The notes: generated by a model from the sequence alone, not told the origin. Positions 8,258 to 17,047 are shown, numbered from the stretch's first letter. The stretch is 64,000 nt of DNA from Propionimicrobium sp963511305 (GCA_963511305.1 CAUPIJ010000007.1:1-64000); one strand, 5' to 3'. Numbers and translations: made by a program.

Positions 8258-8354
8258 TGCTTCTCTTAAATGTTGCCCCGGCGCCCTATGTGAGATGAGT
8301 ATGTGGTTCGTACGTTCAGGCTATGCGGCACTGGGGACGGGGGCTGCTAGCGGA

Positions 8355-9071
8355 TTAGTCTTCGCGGGCCAGGGTTTCCGACAAGTGTTCTGCCGCGGCG
8401 ATCACGGCGGGTGCGTGCAGGCGTCCGGGCTGGCGCGTCAGGCGTTCGACGGGGCCGGAGACCGATATTGCGGCTATCACCTTGCCCTGCGGGGAGCGCA
8501 CCGGGGCGCTGACCGATGCCACGCCTGCCTCACGCTCGGCGACGGACTGAGCCCAGCCGCGCTTGCGGACGTTCGAGAGCCCGACGGCGGAGAAGTTCGA
8601 ATCAGTGAGGCCGCGCGATAGCCTTTCCGGCTCCTCCCAGGCGAGCAGCACCTGGGCGGCGGAGCCTGCGGTAAGCGATAGCTGGCTGCCTACTGGGATG
8701 GAATCGCGGAGGCCGCTAGGGCGATCCGCGGCAGCGACGCAGACGCGGGACTCGCCCTGTCTGCGGTAGAGCTGGGCTGATTCTCCCGTGATGTCGCGGA
8801 GGCGATCCAGAACCGGCCCCGCTTTCACTAGGAGTTTGTCGTCACCTGCAGCTGCCGCCAGCTCCACCAGTCGGGGGCCGAGCACGAACCTGCCCTGCAG
8901 ATCCCTGGAGACCAGCCGGTGAAATTCAAGGGCGACTGCAAGTCGGTGAGCCGTGGGTCGCGCTAAGCCGGTGGCCTGAACTAGGGTGGCAAGAGTCATC
9001 GGCCCAGATTCCAGAGCCGTCAGCACCGAAGCTGCTTTATCTAATACGCCAACACCTGAAGATTGTCCCAT
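8355..9071 (-). CDS. ndgR: IclR-family regulator NdgR/LtbR
   Basis: Transcription regulator of 238 residues, with an N-terminal winged HTH (about residues 8-70; GLARPTAHRLAVALE is the recognition segment) and a C-terminal IclR effector domain. The opening MGQSSGVGVLDKA and the divergent position next to leuC match NdgR of Streptomyces and LtbR of Corynebacterium, which control leuCD and other amino acid genes. The ATG has no Shine-Dalgarno. A GATAAT box (minus strand, 9080-9085) ends eight bases before it, so its mRNA is probably leaderless. This box lies in the centre of the operator palindrome, predicting autorepression. Confidence 0.92.
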   Translation of the reverse strand: MGQSSGVGVLDKAASVLTALESGPMTLATLVQATGLARPTAHRLAVALEFHRLVSRDLQGRFVLGPRLVELAAAAGDDKLLVKAGPVLDRLRDITGESAQLYRRQGESRVCVAAADRPSGLRDSIPVGSQLSLTAGSAAQVLLAWEEPERLSRGLTDSNFSAVGLSNVRKRGWAQSVAEREAGVASVSAPVRSPQGKVIAAISVSGPVERLTRQPGRLHAPAVIAAAEHLSETLARED

Positions 9072-9075
9072 AGGC

Positions 9076-9091
9076 TGAGATTATCATCTCA
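9076..9091. promoter_or_regulatory. NdgR operator with overlapping divergent promoters
   Basis: TGAGAT-TATC-ATCTCA is a perfect 6-bp palindrome between ndgR and leuC. On the minus strand its centre and right half supply the ndgR -10 box (GATAAT). On the plus strand it covers the expected leuC -35 position (9087-9092, a poor match to TTGACA), 17 bp before the leuC -10 CATAAT at 9110-9115. A regulator bound here should repress ndgR and could either block or activate leuC. Confidence 0.7.
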
Positions 9092-9121
9092 CTTAATGGA
9101 TGGCTAGTGCATAATGGAAAC

Positions 9122-10519
9122 ATGGGAAAAACGCTTAGCCAAAAGGTGTGGGACGATCACGTAGTCAGGCGATCCGAGGGTCAGCCTGACCTGCTGTACA
9201 TTGATCTCCAGCTTCTTCACGAGGTAACCAGTCCGCAGGCCTTCGAGGGGCTTCGCATGGCAAATCGTCAGGTGCGCAGACCTGATCTCACTCAGGCCAC
9301 TGAGGATCACAACACGCCAACGCTCGACATCCTGGCTCCGATAGCTGATCCCACTAGCCGTCTACAGATCGAAACTCTGCGCAAGAACGTTAAGGAGTTC
9401 GGCGTCCCGGCCTTTCCGCTAGGCGATATCAATCAGGGCATTGTGCACGCTATCGGCCCGCAGTTGGGACTTACGCAGCCCGGCATGACCATTGTCTGCG
9501 GCGACTCGCACACCTCTACGCATGGTGCTTTCGGGGCGCTCGCCTTTGGCATCGGCACCTCCGAGGTCGAGCACGTTATGGCCACTCAGACCCTGCAGCA
9601 GAAGAAGCTGAAGACGATGGCAGTCACCGTCGAGGGCGAGCTACCCGATGGCGTGGTCTCCAAGGACATTATTTTGAAGCTGATCTCGATGGTGGGCACT
9701 GGCGGCGGCGCCGGATACGTCGCGGAATACCGTGGCTCTACCATCCGCAACCTTTCGATGGACGCTCGCATGACCATCTGCAACATGTCCATCGAGTGGG
9801 GCGCCAAGGCCGGCATGATCGCGCCAGATCAAACCACCTTCGACTACCTGAAGGACAAGCCGTACGCCCCGAAGGGCAAGGACTGGGACGACGCGCTGGA
9901 ATACTGGAAGTCGCTCTACAGCGATGACGACGCGGAATTCGACCGCGAGGTATTCATCGACGCCTCGAAACTGACCCCGTTCGTCACCTGGGGTACTAAT
10001 CCAGGCCAGGGCATCGAGCTGGGCGATAACGTGCCCAACCCGAGCGATTTCGAGAACGATACTGACCGCGCCGCAGCCGAGCGCGCGCTCGAATACATGG
10101 ATCTGCGCGCCGGCACCCCGATGCGCGACATCAAGATCGACACCGTCTTCCTGGGCTCCTGCACCAACGGGCGAATCGAGGATCTGCGTATTGCAGCCGA
10201 TGTACTTCGCGGCAAGAAGATCAAGGACGGTGTACGCATGCTAGTCGTGCCAGGCTCGGCGGCGATCCGAAATCAGGCGATGGAAGAGGGCCTGGATAAG
10301 GTCTTCACCGACTTTGGCGCCGAGTGGCGCTTCGCGGGCTGCTCGATGTGCCTGGGCATGAACCCGGACAAGCTGGAGCCCGGCGAACGCTCGGCGTCCA
10401 CCAGCAACCGAAACTTCGAAGGCAGGCAGGGGCCCAAGGGCAGGACGCACCTAGTCAGCCCGCTGGTTGCGGCCGCGACCGCGATCACCGGCCACCTATC
10501 CAGCCCAGCAGATCTGTAA
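9122..10519 (+). CDS. leuC: 3-isopropylmalate dehydratase large subunit
   Basis: Large [4Fe-4S] subunit of isopropylmalate isomerase, 465 residues. The cluster ligands are Cys347 (GSCTNGR), Cys407 and Cys410 (GCSMCLG). GDSHTSTHGAFG is another aconitase-family signature. The enzyme also isomerises citramalate, so it serves both leucine and citramalate-derived isoleucine. I chose ATG 9122 rather than GTG 9107 because CATAAT at 9110-9115 ends six bases before it, giving a leaderless transcript, and because conserved residues begin there. It forms an operon with leuD and is controlled by the divergent NdgR. Confidence 0.95.
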   Translation: MGKTLSQKVWDDHVVRRSEGQPDLLYIDLQLLHEVTSPQAFEGLRMANRQVRRPDLTQATEDHNTPTLDILAPIADPTSRLQIETLRKNVKEFGVPAFPLGDINQGIVHAIGPQLGLTQPGMTIVCGDSHTSTHGAFGALAFGIGTSEVEHVMATQTLQQKKLKTMAVTVEGELPDGVVSKDIILKLISMVGTGGGAGYVAEYRGSTIRNLSMDARMTICNMSIEWGAKAGMIAPDQTTFDYLKDKPYAPKGKDWDDALEYWKSLYSDDDAEFDREVFIDASKLTPFVTWGTNPGQGIELGDNVPNPSDFENDTDRAAAERALEYMDLRAGTPMRDIKIDTVFLGSCTNGRIEDLRIAADVLRGKKIKDGVRMLVVPGSAAIRNQAMEEGLDKVFTDFGAEWRFAGCSMCLGMNPDKLEPGERSASTSNRNFEGRQGPKGRTHLVSPLVAAATAITGHLSSPADL

Positions 10520-10528
10520 AGGAAAATC

Positions 10529-11128
10529 ATGGAAAGCTTTACCTCGCACACCGGCATCGGCGTCCCGCTGAAGCGCAGCAACGTCGACACCGACCAGATC
10601 ATTCCTGCCGTCTACCTGAAGCGCATCGCGCGCACCGGCTTCGAGGACGGTCTGTTCGCCTCCTGGCGCAAGGACGACGACTTCGTGCTAAATCAGCCCG
10701 ACTACAAGGACGGCTCGGTTCTGGTGGTCGGCCCGGATTTCGGCACCGGTAGCTCGCGCGAGCACGCCGTCTGGGCCCTGCAGAACTACGGCTTCAAGGT
10801 GGTTATCGGTTCGCGCTTCGGCGAGATCTTTCGCAACAACTCCGGCAAGGCCGGCCTGCTGGTCGCGTTGGTTCCCGAGGAGACCGTTGAGGCGCTGTGG
10901 ACATACACGACGGATAATCCGGGCGCGGAGATCAGCGTCGACCTGCCCAGCCAGACCATCGCCGCTGGCGGCCAGAACTATCCGTTCGAGATTGACGAGT
11001 ACACCAAGCATCGCCTGCTAAATGGCCTGGACGACATCGCAATCACCCTGCAGCACGTGGAAGATATCGCCGCATACGAGAAGAGGCGGCCAAGCTGGAA
11101 GCCGCGCACGCTGCCCAAGCTGGTTTAA
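10529..11128 (+). CDS. leuD: 3-isopropylmalate dehydratase small subunit
   Basis: Swivel subunit of isopropylmalate isomerase, 199 residues, beginning MESFTSHTGIGVPLKRSNVDTDQIIPA. GPDFGTGSSREHA is the substrate-loop signature. AAAGGAAAA precedes the ATG, only nine bases after the leuC stop, so the subunits are co-translated. A strong terminator follows. Confidence 0.96.
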   Translation: MESFTSHTGIGVPLKRSNVDTDQIIPAVYLKRIARTGFEDGLFASWRKDDDFVLNQPDYKDGSVLVVGPDFGTGSSREHAVWALQNYGFKVVIGSRFGEIFRNNSGKAGLLVALVPEETVEALWTYTTDNPGAEISVDLPSQTIAAGGQNYPFEIDEYTKHRLLNGLDDIAITLQHVEDIAAYEKRRPSWKPRTLPKLV

Positions 11129-11135
11129 GGCAAGA

Positions 11136-11175
11136 ACGCACGCCACCGTCTGGTTTCTCCGGCGGTGGCGTGTGT
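11136..11175 (+). terminator. leuCD terminator
   Basis: A long GC-rich hairpin (ACGCACGCCACCG pairing with CGGTGGCGTGTGT, allowing a wobble pair) is followed by ATTTTT. It ends the leuCD transcript. Confidence 0.85.
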
Positions 11176-11209
11176 ATTTTTAGCCTGCAGAAGATTAGAA
11201 TTGCTCATC

Positions 11210-11989
11210 GTGGCTAAGACTTCGAGCGACGGCAGGTTTCGCACCTGGGGAAAGCTGCGCAAGCTAAACAGCGAATCGACTGATTCTCTAGCGCTCTCCT
11301 CGATCACTCCCTTATTGAAGCCGCTGTTTAGCCCGGTAGCGGAGTTTTCTTGGCTGGGCGGCCAGAACGTCCCGAAAACCGGCCCGGCACTGATCGTCGC
11401 CAACCATGTCTCTTCGCTAGACCCAGTTTTACTAGGCCTATTCCTGGCGCATCAGGGCAGGTGGCCGCACTTCTTGGCCAGGGCGAATTTGTGGGACAAC
11501 AAGCTGCTGCGCAAGATCCTGAACAGCAGCCGTCAGATTCCGGTGCATCGCGGGACCGCCCAGGCCGCCGATTCGCTAACCGCGGCTATAGAGAGCCTGG
11601 AACGGGGTGATCTGGTGATCATCTATCCAGAAGGCACAATTACCTTCGACCCGCAGGAATGGCCAATGACGATTCGCTCCGGAGCTGCCAGGCTGGCTCT
11701 AACTACGGGTGTAAAGGTGATTCCGGTGGGGCAGTGGGGCGCGAATTACATTCTGCCGCCACGCAAAATCCGCAAGCCGAACCTGCGCAGGCGCGAGGTG
11801 CGGGCTGTTGCGGGCAAACCGATAGACTTCTCGGGTTTGGTTAGCGAGCAGCCCAGCGGAGAGCAGATCGCGCAGGCGAGCAACCGAATCCTCCAGGCGC
11901 TCCTTAAGCAAACGTCAGAAGCCAGGCGCGAACCCGCCCCGCGTGACGTGTGGGATCATAGGATCAAGCAAAGAGTTGCGATCAGATAA
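11210..11989 (+). CDS. 1-acylglycerol-3-phosphate acyltransferase family (PlsC-like)
   Basis: Membrane-associated acyltransferase of about 259 residues. NHVSSLDP (His66, Asp71) is the catalytic HX4D motif and YPEGT is the phosphate-binding motif; an N-terminal hydrophobic segment precedes them. It likely adds the second acyl chain of phosphatidic acid, but relatives also acylate other lysolipids. The GTG at 11210 is chosen: a TAGAAT box ends eight bases before it, and the more upstream frame runs through the leuCD terminator. The C-terminus is basic. ddl starts 23 bp later. Confidence 0.85.
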   Translation: MAKTSSDGRFRTWGKLRKLNSESTDSLALSSITPLLKPLFSPVAEFSWLGGQNVPKTGPALIVANHVSSLDPVLLGLFLAHQGRWPHFLARANLWDNKLLRKILNSSRQIPVHRGTAQAADSLTAAIESLERGDLVIIYPEGTITFDPQEWPMTIRSGAARLALTTGVKVIPVGQWGANYILPPRKIRKPNLRRREVRAVAGKPIDFSGLVSEQPSGEQIAQASNRILQALLKQTSEARREPAPRDVWDHRIKQRVAIR

Positions 11990-12012
11990 ACCATTCTCGA
12001 CATAGGAAGCCC

Positions 12013-13134
12013 ATGCCAAACAAAACGGTAGCCATCTTCTTCGGTGGTCAAAGCACTGAACACGAGATCTCTTGCTTGACTGCCAGCGAGGTAGTCAAGG
12101 AGTTGGACACGAGCAGATACGACGTGATCTGCGTCGGCATCTGCCCGGACGGCGTCTGGTATCGCATGCCCGTCGAGGAAGTTGCTGCCCTGCGCGTAGT
12201 GGACGGGCGGCTGCCCAGGCTGACCGGCGGCGGTAACGTGGCGGTCGCCATCCGCGACGAGCGTGGCGTCGAGATCGCCGATAAGAATGGTGACGAGCTG
12301 ACCAATAGGGTGCGTGTCGACTGCGCGTTTTCGCTGCTGCACGGCCCCTACGGCGAGGACGGCACCCTGCAGGGCATGCTCGAGATGCTCGGCGTGGCCT
12401 ATGTTGGATCTGGTGTCGCCTCCAGCGCGATCGGCATGGACAAACACTTCATGAAGCTGGCGATGCGCGCAGCCGGAGTTCCGATCGGGCCGTACGAGTT
12501 GGTGCACCCGGATTCGTGGCTTGTCAATAGTGACGAGGTGCTGGCGCGGGTAGCGAAGAACCTGACATTCCCGGTCTTTGTGAAGCCTGCACGCGGCGGC
12601 TCTTCGGTCGGGATCTCCCGGGTTGACAGCGCCGAAGGGTTGGTCAGCGCTATCGAAGAGGCCCGCAAATTCGACCCGAAGGTGCTCGTCGAACAGGGCT
12701 TCATGGGCGCGCGAGAGGTCGAATGCGCGGTGCTTGGCGAGAAGCACCCGGGTGACGGCCCGCGCGCTTCGTGCCTCGGGGAGATCGTGGTCAACGAGGG
12801 CGCTGAGTTCTACGACTACCAGGCCAAGTATCTGCCGACCGAAGGCCAGGTCGACTTGAACATCCCCGCCGACCTCGACGAGGAGACCACTCAGCGCGTG
12901 CGAGAACTAGCCAGGATGAGTTTCTCGGCTCTCGACTGCGAGGGGCTGGCTAGGGTGGACACATTCGTCACCGCCGATGGCGAGGTATACGTCAACGAGG
13001 TAAACACGATGCCCGGCTTCACTAAGCTCTCGATGTTCCCCAGCCTATGGAACGAGTCGGGGCTGCCGTATCGTGAGCTGCTGACAGACCTGATCAAGCA
13101 GGCTCTGGCCCGCCCAGTGAACGTGAATCGGTGA
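12013..13134 (+). CDS. ddl: D-alanine--D-alanine ligase
   Basis: ATP-grasp enzyme making the D-Ala-D-Ala peptidoglycan terminus, 373 residues. FFGGQSTEHEIS is the N-terminal signature, with MDKHFMK, GGSSVGI and the omega-loop DYQAKYLPTEGQ. The Tyr in that loop is typical of enzymes that make D-Ala-D-Ala rather than D-Ala-D-lactate. NEVNTMPGFT carries the metal ligands. AGGAAGCCC precedes the ATG. It overlaps the thiL start by four bases. Confidence 0.95.
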   Translation: MPNKTVAIFFGGQSTEHEISCLTASEVVKELDTSRYDVICVGICPDGVWYRMPVEEVAALRVVDGRLPRLTGGGNVAVAIRDERGVEIADKNGDELTNRVRVDCAFSLLHGPYGEDGTLQGMLEMLGVAYVGSGVASSAIGMDKHFMKLAMRAAGVPIGPYELVHPDSWLVNSDEVLARVAKNLTFPVFVKPARGGSSVGISRVDSAEGLVSAIEEARKFDPKVLVEQGFMGAREVECAVLGEKHPGDGPRASCLGEIVVNEGAEFYDYQAKYLPTEGQVDLNIPADLDEETTQRVRELARMSFSALDCEGLARVDTFVTADGEVYVNEVNTMPGFTKLSMFPSLWNESGLPYRELLTDLIKQALARPVNVNR

Positions 13135-14090
13135 GGCAGATGCAAGATAAAACCGTTTCGGAAATAGGCGAATTTGAGCTGATCGGACAGCTAGTCAGCC
13201 AGCTTTCCATGGCGCAGGCAGTCGAGGTGGGGCCGGGCGACGACGCAGCGGTATTCACGACGCAAGGCAATCCTGTTGTCTCCACCGACATGATGGTTGA
13301 GGGCGTGCATTTCAGGAAAGATTGGTGCACCGGCCAAAACGTCGGCCGCAAGTTGATCGCGCGCAGCCTGGCTGATCTGGAGGCGATGGGCGCCGGTTTG
13401 GTCGGTTGCGTGGTGGCCGTTTCCATACCCGAGGATCTTCCTTCCCAGTGGCTAATGGACTTCTTCGAGGGGCTAAAACAGGAAGCAGCCGAGGCCGAGG
13501 TCTCGATCGTGGGCGGCGATCTCACCCGCGGCGAGAAGATAGTGGCCACCGCTACCGTTTTCGGTCAGACCGAGGGGCGTTTTCCAATTCTGCGCGGCGG
13601 TGCGAGACCCGGCGACATCATCGCCTATCGCGGCAGACTCGGCTGGGCGGCAGCCGGACTGGCCGCACTGAGCAGGGGATTCCGCTCGCCCAGGGGCGCG
13701 GTCAATGCATACAGATGCCCCGTAGTTCCGTACGGCGCAGGCAAACAAGCCGCCGAAGCCGGCGCGCACGCGATGATCGACGTTTCCGACGGTCTGCTCG
13801 CCGATCTAAGGCACATTGCGAGAAGAAGCAACGTGGAGATCAAGCTGGCGTCTACATCCTTCGAAATCGCCGAGCCACTGCAGACGGTCGGTTCCGCGCT
13901 GAACCAAGATCCGCTCGACTTCGTCCTTACCGGAGGCGAGGATCACGCGCTGGTTGCAGCGTTCGAGCCCGGCAGCGTCCCGGAAGGCTGGCGCGAGATA
14001 GGCTCGGTCGGCAAGGCTGGCGAGTGCGGCTCGCGGGTGTTGGTTGACGGTGCGGAATGGGAGACTCCGGGCGGCTGGACGCATTTCTAA
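13131..14090 (+). CDS. thiL: Thiamine-monophosphate kinase
   Basis: Phosphorylates thiamine monophosphate to the active diphosphate, 319 residues, PurM/ThiL fold. VSEIGEFELI begins the domain; VGPGDDAAVF, STDMMVEGVHF, GGDLTRGE and MIDVSDGL are conserved phosphate and metal-binding segments. GTG 13131 overlaps the ddl stop; ATG 13140 is an alternative but has GAGG only three bases ahead. The ddl-thiL overlap implies coupled translation. Confidence 0.93.
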   Translation: MRQMQDKTVSEIGEFELIGQLVSQLSMAQAVEVGPGDDAAVFTTQGNPVVSTDMMVEGVHFRKDWCTGQNVGRKLIARSLADLEAMGAGLVGCVVAVSIPEDLPSQWLMDFFEGLKQEAAEAEVSIVGGDLTRGEKIVATATVFGQTEGRFPILRGGARPGDIIAYRGRLGWAAAGLAALSRGFRSPRGAVNAYRCPVVPYGAGKQAAEAGAHAMIDVSDGLLADLRHIARRSNVEIKLASTSFEIAEPLQTVGSALNQDPLDFVLTGGEDHALVAAFEPGSVPEGWREIGSVGKAGECGSRVLVDGAEWETPGGWTHF

Positions 14091-14155
14091 GTAGATTTTG
14101 AGGTCTAGCGGCGTGGAGACGAGGATATTTTCTCAATCCCGCTAGGCTCGAACGC

Positions 14156-16624
14156 ATGGCGTCCCGCATGTCTTCCCCCTCGCGGCCGACGACCAAGAAG
14201 GCTACGGCACGCCGCACATCGGGCGGATCTGCCAGGAAGTCATCTTCGTCGCGCGGCAAAAGGACTGTATCTAAAGCCACCGCAAAGAGGGGCAATCAGC
14301 CCGGAATCTTCACCAAAATCTTCAGGGCGGTCTCCAAGGCCCTGGGCAGCGGCGTCAGAAAGATAGGTAAGGGCGCCCGCGAGGTGGATCCCGCAGTGCG
14401 CAGCGACGGTGTGGGCTTGACCCTGCTCTTCCTCGCCGTAGCCATCGCCGCGGTCTTCTGGTTCGGCCTGCCTGGCCTGCTTGGCCAGTGGCTGCGCATC
14501 GGCATCAGCACGGTCTTCGGAATTTCGAGCTATGTGCTGCCCGTTCTGCTGCTGGTCATGACCTGGCGGACGCTTCGCGACCCGCTGGCCAACGGTCCCG
14601 GTGGCCGCCAGCTGATCGGCTGGTCGCTGATTTTCTTCGGTGCCTTGGGCGTCGCAAACCTGATGCGCAACCCGCTGCCTAGGCCGTCGGATCCCGAGGC
14701 GATGCGCGCGGTCGGCGGATTCGTCGGATACATTTCCAGCTCAATGCTCGTGCAACTGATGCCGGTGTGGATTTCGGCGTTCCTGCTAGCGCTGATAGCT
14801 ATTTTCGGCGCCCTGATCGTCATCGGCCGCCCGCTCGCGGAGCTGGTCGACGACGGACGCAGAATAACTAAAACTGTTATCGAGTTCTTCACCGGCCGCC
14901 CCGAGATGGCCGATGAGAAGCTCGAATACGGCGTTGACAACGCCTATGATTCACCGCTGGTCGAAGACGGCGAAGACCTGCACTCCGATATCTCCGAGGA
15001 CTACTTTGCGGACGCCTTCGAGCCTGAATCGGAGCCCAAGAAAGAAACCAAGAAAAAGAAGAAGGACGAAGTCGAGGAGCCCTTCCAGCCTGAGCTGCTT
15101 GCCCCCGAGCACACGCCAGCGCCGGCCCGCTCGGAACAGCTTGAACTATCGGGCGATGTCCAGTACACGCTGCCCTCCTGCGAGATGCTTAAGGCGGGCA
15201 CGGTTCCGCGCGCCCGAACTGAGGCCAATGACGAGATCGTCCACCGCCTGCAAGAGGTCTTCACCGAGTTCAACATTGACGCCGACGTCACCGGCTACAC
15301 GCGCGGCCCGACGGTGACCTGCTACCAGGTCGAGGTCGGCGCGGGCACCAAGGTAGAGAAGGTCACCAACCTCTCCAAGAACATCGCCTACGCGGTCGGG
15401 TCTGCAGACGTGCGCATTCTCGCCCCGATTCCCGGCAAGTCCGCGATCGGTGTCGAGATTCCGAACCGCGATAAAGAGGTCGTCACTCTGGGTGACGTGC
15501 TGCGCAGCCAGAAGGCCAGGAATGACCATCATCCGCTGGTAGTTGGCCTGGGCAAGGACGTCGAGGGCGGCTACGTGATCGCCAACGTCGCCAAGATGCC
15601 GCACCTGCTTGTCGCAGGCGCCACCGGCTCCGGTAAGTCCAGCTTCATCAACTCGTTGATTACCTCTGTGATGATGCGTGCGACCCCGGACGAGGTGCGC
15701 ATGATGCTGGTTGACCCCAAGCGCGTGGAATTGAACCACTACGAGGGCATCCCGCACCTGGTCACCCCGATCATCACCAGCGCCAAGAAGGCCGCTGAGG
15801 CCCTCGAATGGGTGGTGAGCGAGATGGATCATCGCTACGATGATCTGGCCGCGTTCGGTTTTCGGCACATCGACGACTTCAACAAGGCTATCAAGGCGGG
15901 TCAGGTGAAGGTGCCCGAGGGCTCCGAGCGGAAGCTGACGCCGTACCCGTACCTGTTGGTCGTCGTCGACGAGCTCGCCGATCTGATGATGGTGGCTCCC
16001 AGGGACGTGGAAGACTCCATCGTTCGGATCACGCAGCTGGCCCGAGCCGCTGGCATCCACCTGGTTTTGGCCACGCAGCGCCCGTCGATTGACGTGGTCA
16101 CCGGCCTGATCAAGGCGAACGTACCTAGTCGCCTGGCGTTCGCGACCAGCTCGATGACAGATTCGCGCGTTATTCTTGACCAGCCAGGTGCGGAGAAATT
16201 GGTCGGCCAGGGCGACGGCCTCTTCCTGCCGATGGGCGCCTCTAAACCGATGCGCGTGCAGGGCTCCTGGGTCACCGAGGGCGAGATTCGCGATGTCGCG
16301 GACTTCCTAAAGAAGCAGCTCGCGCCGCAGTACCGCGAGGACGTGGAAGCCGCGGTCGCCGATAAGCCGAAGCCTGCCGAAGACATCGGCGACGACCTGG
16401 AGACCGTCCTCGAGGCCGCCCAGCTGGTCATCGAATTGCAGCTCGGCTCCACCTCGATGCTGCAGCGCAAGCTGCGCATCGGCTTTGCTAAGGCGGGCAG
16501 GATGATGGACATTCTGGAGAGCCGCGGAATCGTCGGTCCCAGCCAGGGCAGCAAGCCGCGCGATGTTCTGGTCGGGCCAGATGGGTTGGATGACATGCTA
16601 GAAAGCTTGAAAATGGGAAACTAA
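14156..16624 (+). CDS. ftsK: DNA translocase FtsK/SpoIIIE
   Basis: Septum-anchored DNA pump that clears the chromosome from the division plane, 822 residues. A basic N-terminal tail of about 80 residues is followed by about four membrane segments (roughly 87-225), a charged Glu/Lys linker, then the motor with Walker A GATGSGKSS (about 488-496), DPKRVEL and Walker B VVVDELADLM (about 601). The C-terminal gamma winged helix (from about 760; LGSTSMLQRKLRIGFAKAGRM) should read KOPS-like sequences. TAGGCT at 14143-14148, seven bases before the ATG, indicates leaderless initiation. Confidence 0.95.
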   Translation: MASRMSSPSRPTTKKATARRTSGGSARKSSSSRGKRTVSKATAKRGNQPGIFTKIFRAVSKALGSGVRKIGKGAREVDPAVRSDGVGLTLLFLAVAIAAVFWFGLPGLLGQWLRIGISTVFGISSYVLPVLLLVMTWRTLRDPLANGPGGRQLIGWSLIFFGALGVANLMRNPLPRPSDPEAMRAVGGFVGYISSSMLVQLMPVWISAFLLALIAIFGALIVIGRPLAELVDDGRRITKTVIEFFTGRPEMADEKLEYGVDNAYDSPLVEDGEDLHSDISEDYFADAFEPESEPKKETKKKKKDEVEEPFQPELLAPEHTPAPARSEQLELSGDVQYTLPSCEMLKAGTVPRARTEANDEIVHRLQEVFTEFNIDADVTGYTRGPTVTCYQVEVGAGTKVEKVTNLSKNIAYAVGSADVRILAPIPGKSAIGVEIPNRDKEVVTLGDVLRSQKARNDHHPLVVGLGKDVEGGYVIANVAKMPHLLVAGATGSGKSSFINSLITSVMMRATPDEVRMMLVDPKRVELNHYEGIPHLVTPIITSAKKAAEALEWVVSEMDHRYDDLAAFGFRHIDDFNKAIKAGQVKVPEGSERKLTPYPYLLVVVDELADLMMVAPRDVEDSIVRITQLARAAGIHLVLATQRPSIDVVTGLIKANVPSRLAFATSSMTDSRVILDQPGAEKLVGQGDGLFLPMGASKPMRVQGSWVTEGEIRDVADFLKKQLAPQYREDVEAAVADKPKPAEDIGDDLETVLEAAQLVIELQLGSTSMLQRKLRIGFAKAGRMMDILESRGIVGPSQGSKPRDVLVGPDGLDDMLESLKMGN

Positions 16625-16651
16625 AACGCCCGACTAATTTCTTGAAACTCG

Positions 16652-16681
16652 TTGACAGGAGAATCGTCACTAAAGCAAGAT
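16652..16681 (+). promoter_or_regulatory. Promoter of the AT-rich island
   Basis: A perfect -35 TTGACA at 16652-16657 and CAAGAT at 16676-16681 are separated by 18 bp. A strong AGGAGG lies downstream at 16724-16729. This is the best -35 match I noticed, unlike the -35-poor core promoters, as expected of acquired DNA. Confidence 0.55.
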
Positions 16682-16734
16682 GTTCCCATCGCGCAGCGAT
16701 GCGTGGTGGGGACATGTTCTTTTAGGAGGGGGCA

Positions 16735-17047
16735 ATAAAAAAATTGTTTCGAAAATTTTTGTTGGCGTAGTTGCATGCACATTAAGCATTACGGCATTGA
16801 GCTATGCAGCTTCGCAGTCTGGAAGTAGAGGTTGCGGGAGGAATTTTACTGGCGTGGTCACGTCAGCCTCTACCGGGAGAGTAAGCCATAGGCCGCCTGG
16901 TAATGCGTTCAGTGAAAGAACCTATTTTAACGGTAACGGAGCGATGCGAAGCACCTATGCGAAACGAGCTGGGGAGGTGACTGGCAAGTAACTGCTACAG
17001 GCACAATAAGAACAGCATCTGCATGGCGCGATTCTGGTGCCCCCTAA
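16735..17047 (+). pseudogene. Broken small secreted protein gene
   Basis: Not recognised as a named family. AGGAGGGGG at 16724-16732 is followed by ATAAAAAAATTG where ATG-AAA-AAA-ATT would be expected; loss of one G gives exactly this sequence. The frame then encodes KKIVSKIFVGVVACTLS...ALSYAASQS, a clear signal peptide, and a Gly/Ser/Thr-rich mature part with GCGRNF. It stops early at 16991, but the -1 frame continues with HLCETSWGGDWQVTATG and ends at 17047, which looks like the proper C-terminus with a second Cys. So a start-codon lesion and a frameshift are both suspected. A frame from ATG 16680 would ignore the strong ribosome-binding site. Confidence 0.5.

Noticed and set aside
7176..8300. 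CRISPR array or phage integrase in the accessory patches
   Set aside because: No regularly spaced repeats and no recombinase motifs found in this or the 49.5-52.2 kb patch.
11165..11209. Upstream start for the PlsC-like gene at ATG 11165
   Set aside because: It lies within the leuCD terminator stem region; GTG 11210 has a -10 box at leaderless distance.
16680..16734. ATG 16680 as start of the small secreted protein
   Set aside because: It sits at the -10 box, before the expected transcription start, and the strong AGGAGG would be inside the gene.
16735..17047. Lactococcin-972-type bacteriocin identity for the island's small gene
   Set aside because: The island resembles such operons in layout, but the mature sequence lacks the family's motifs.
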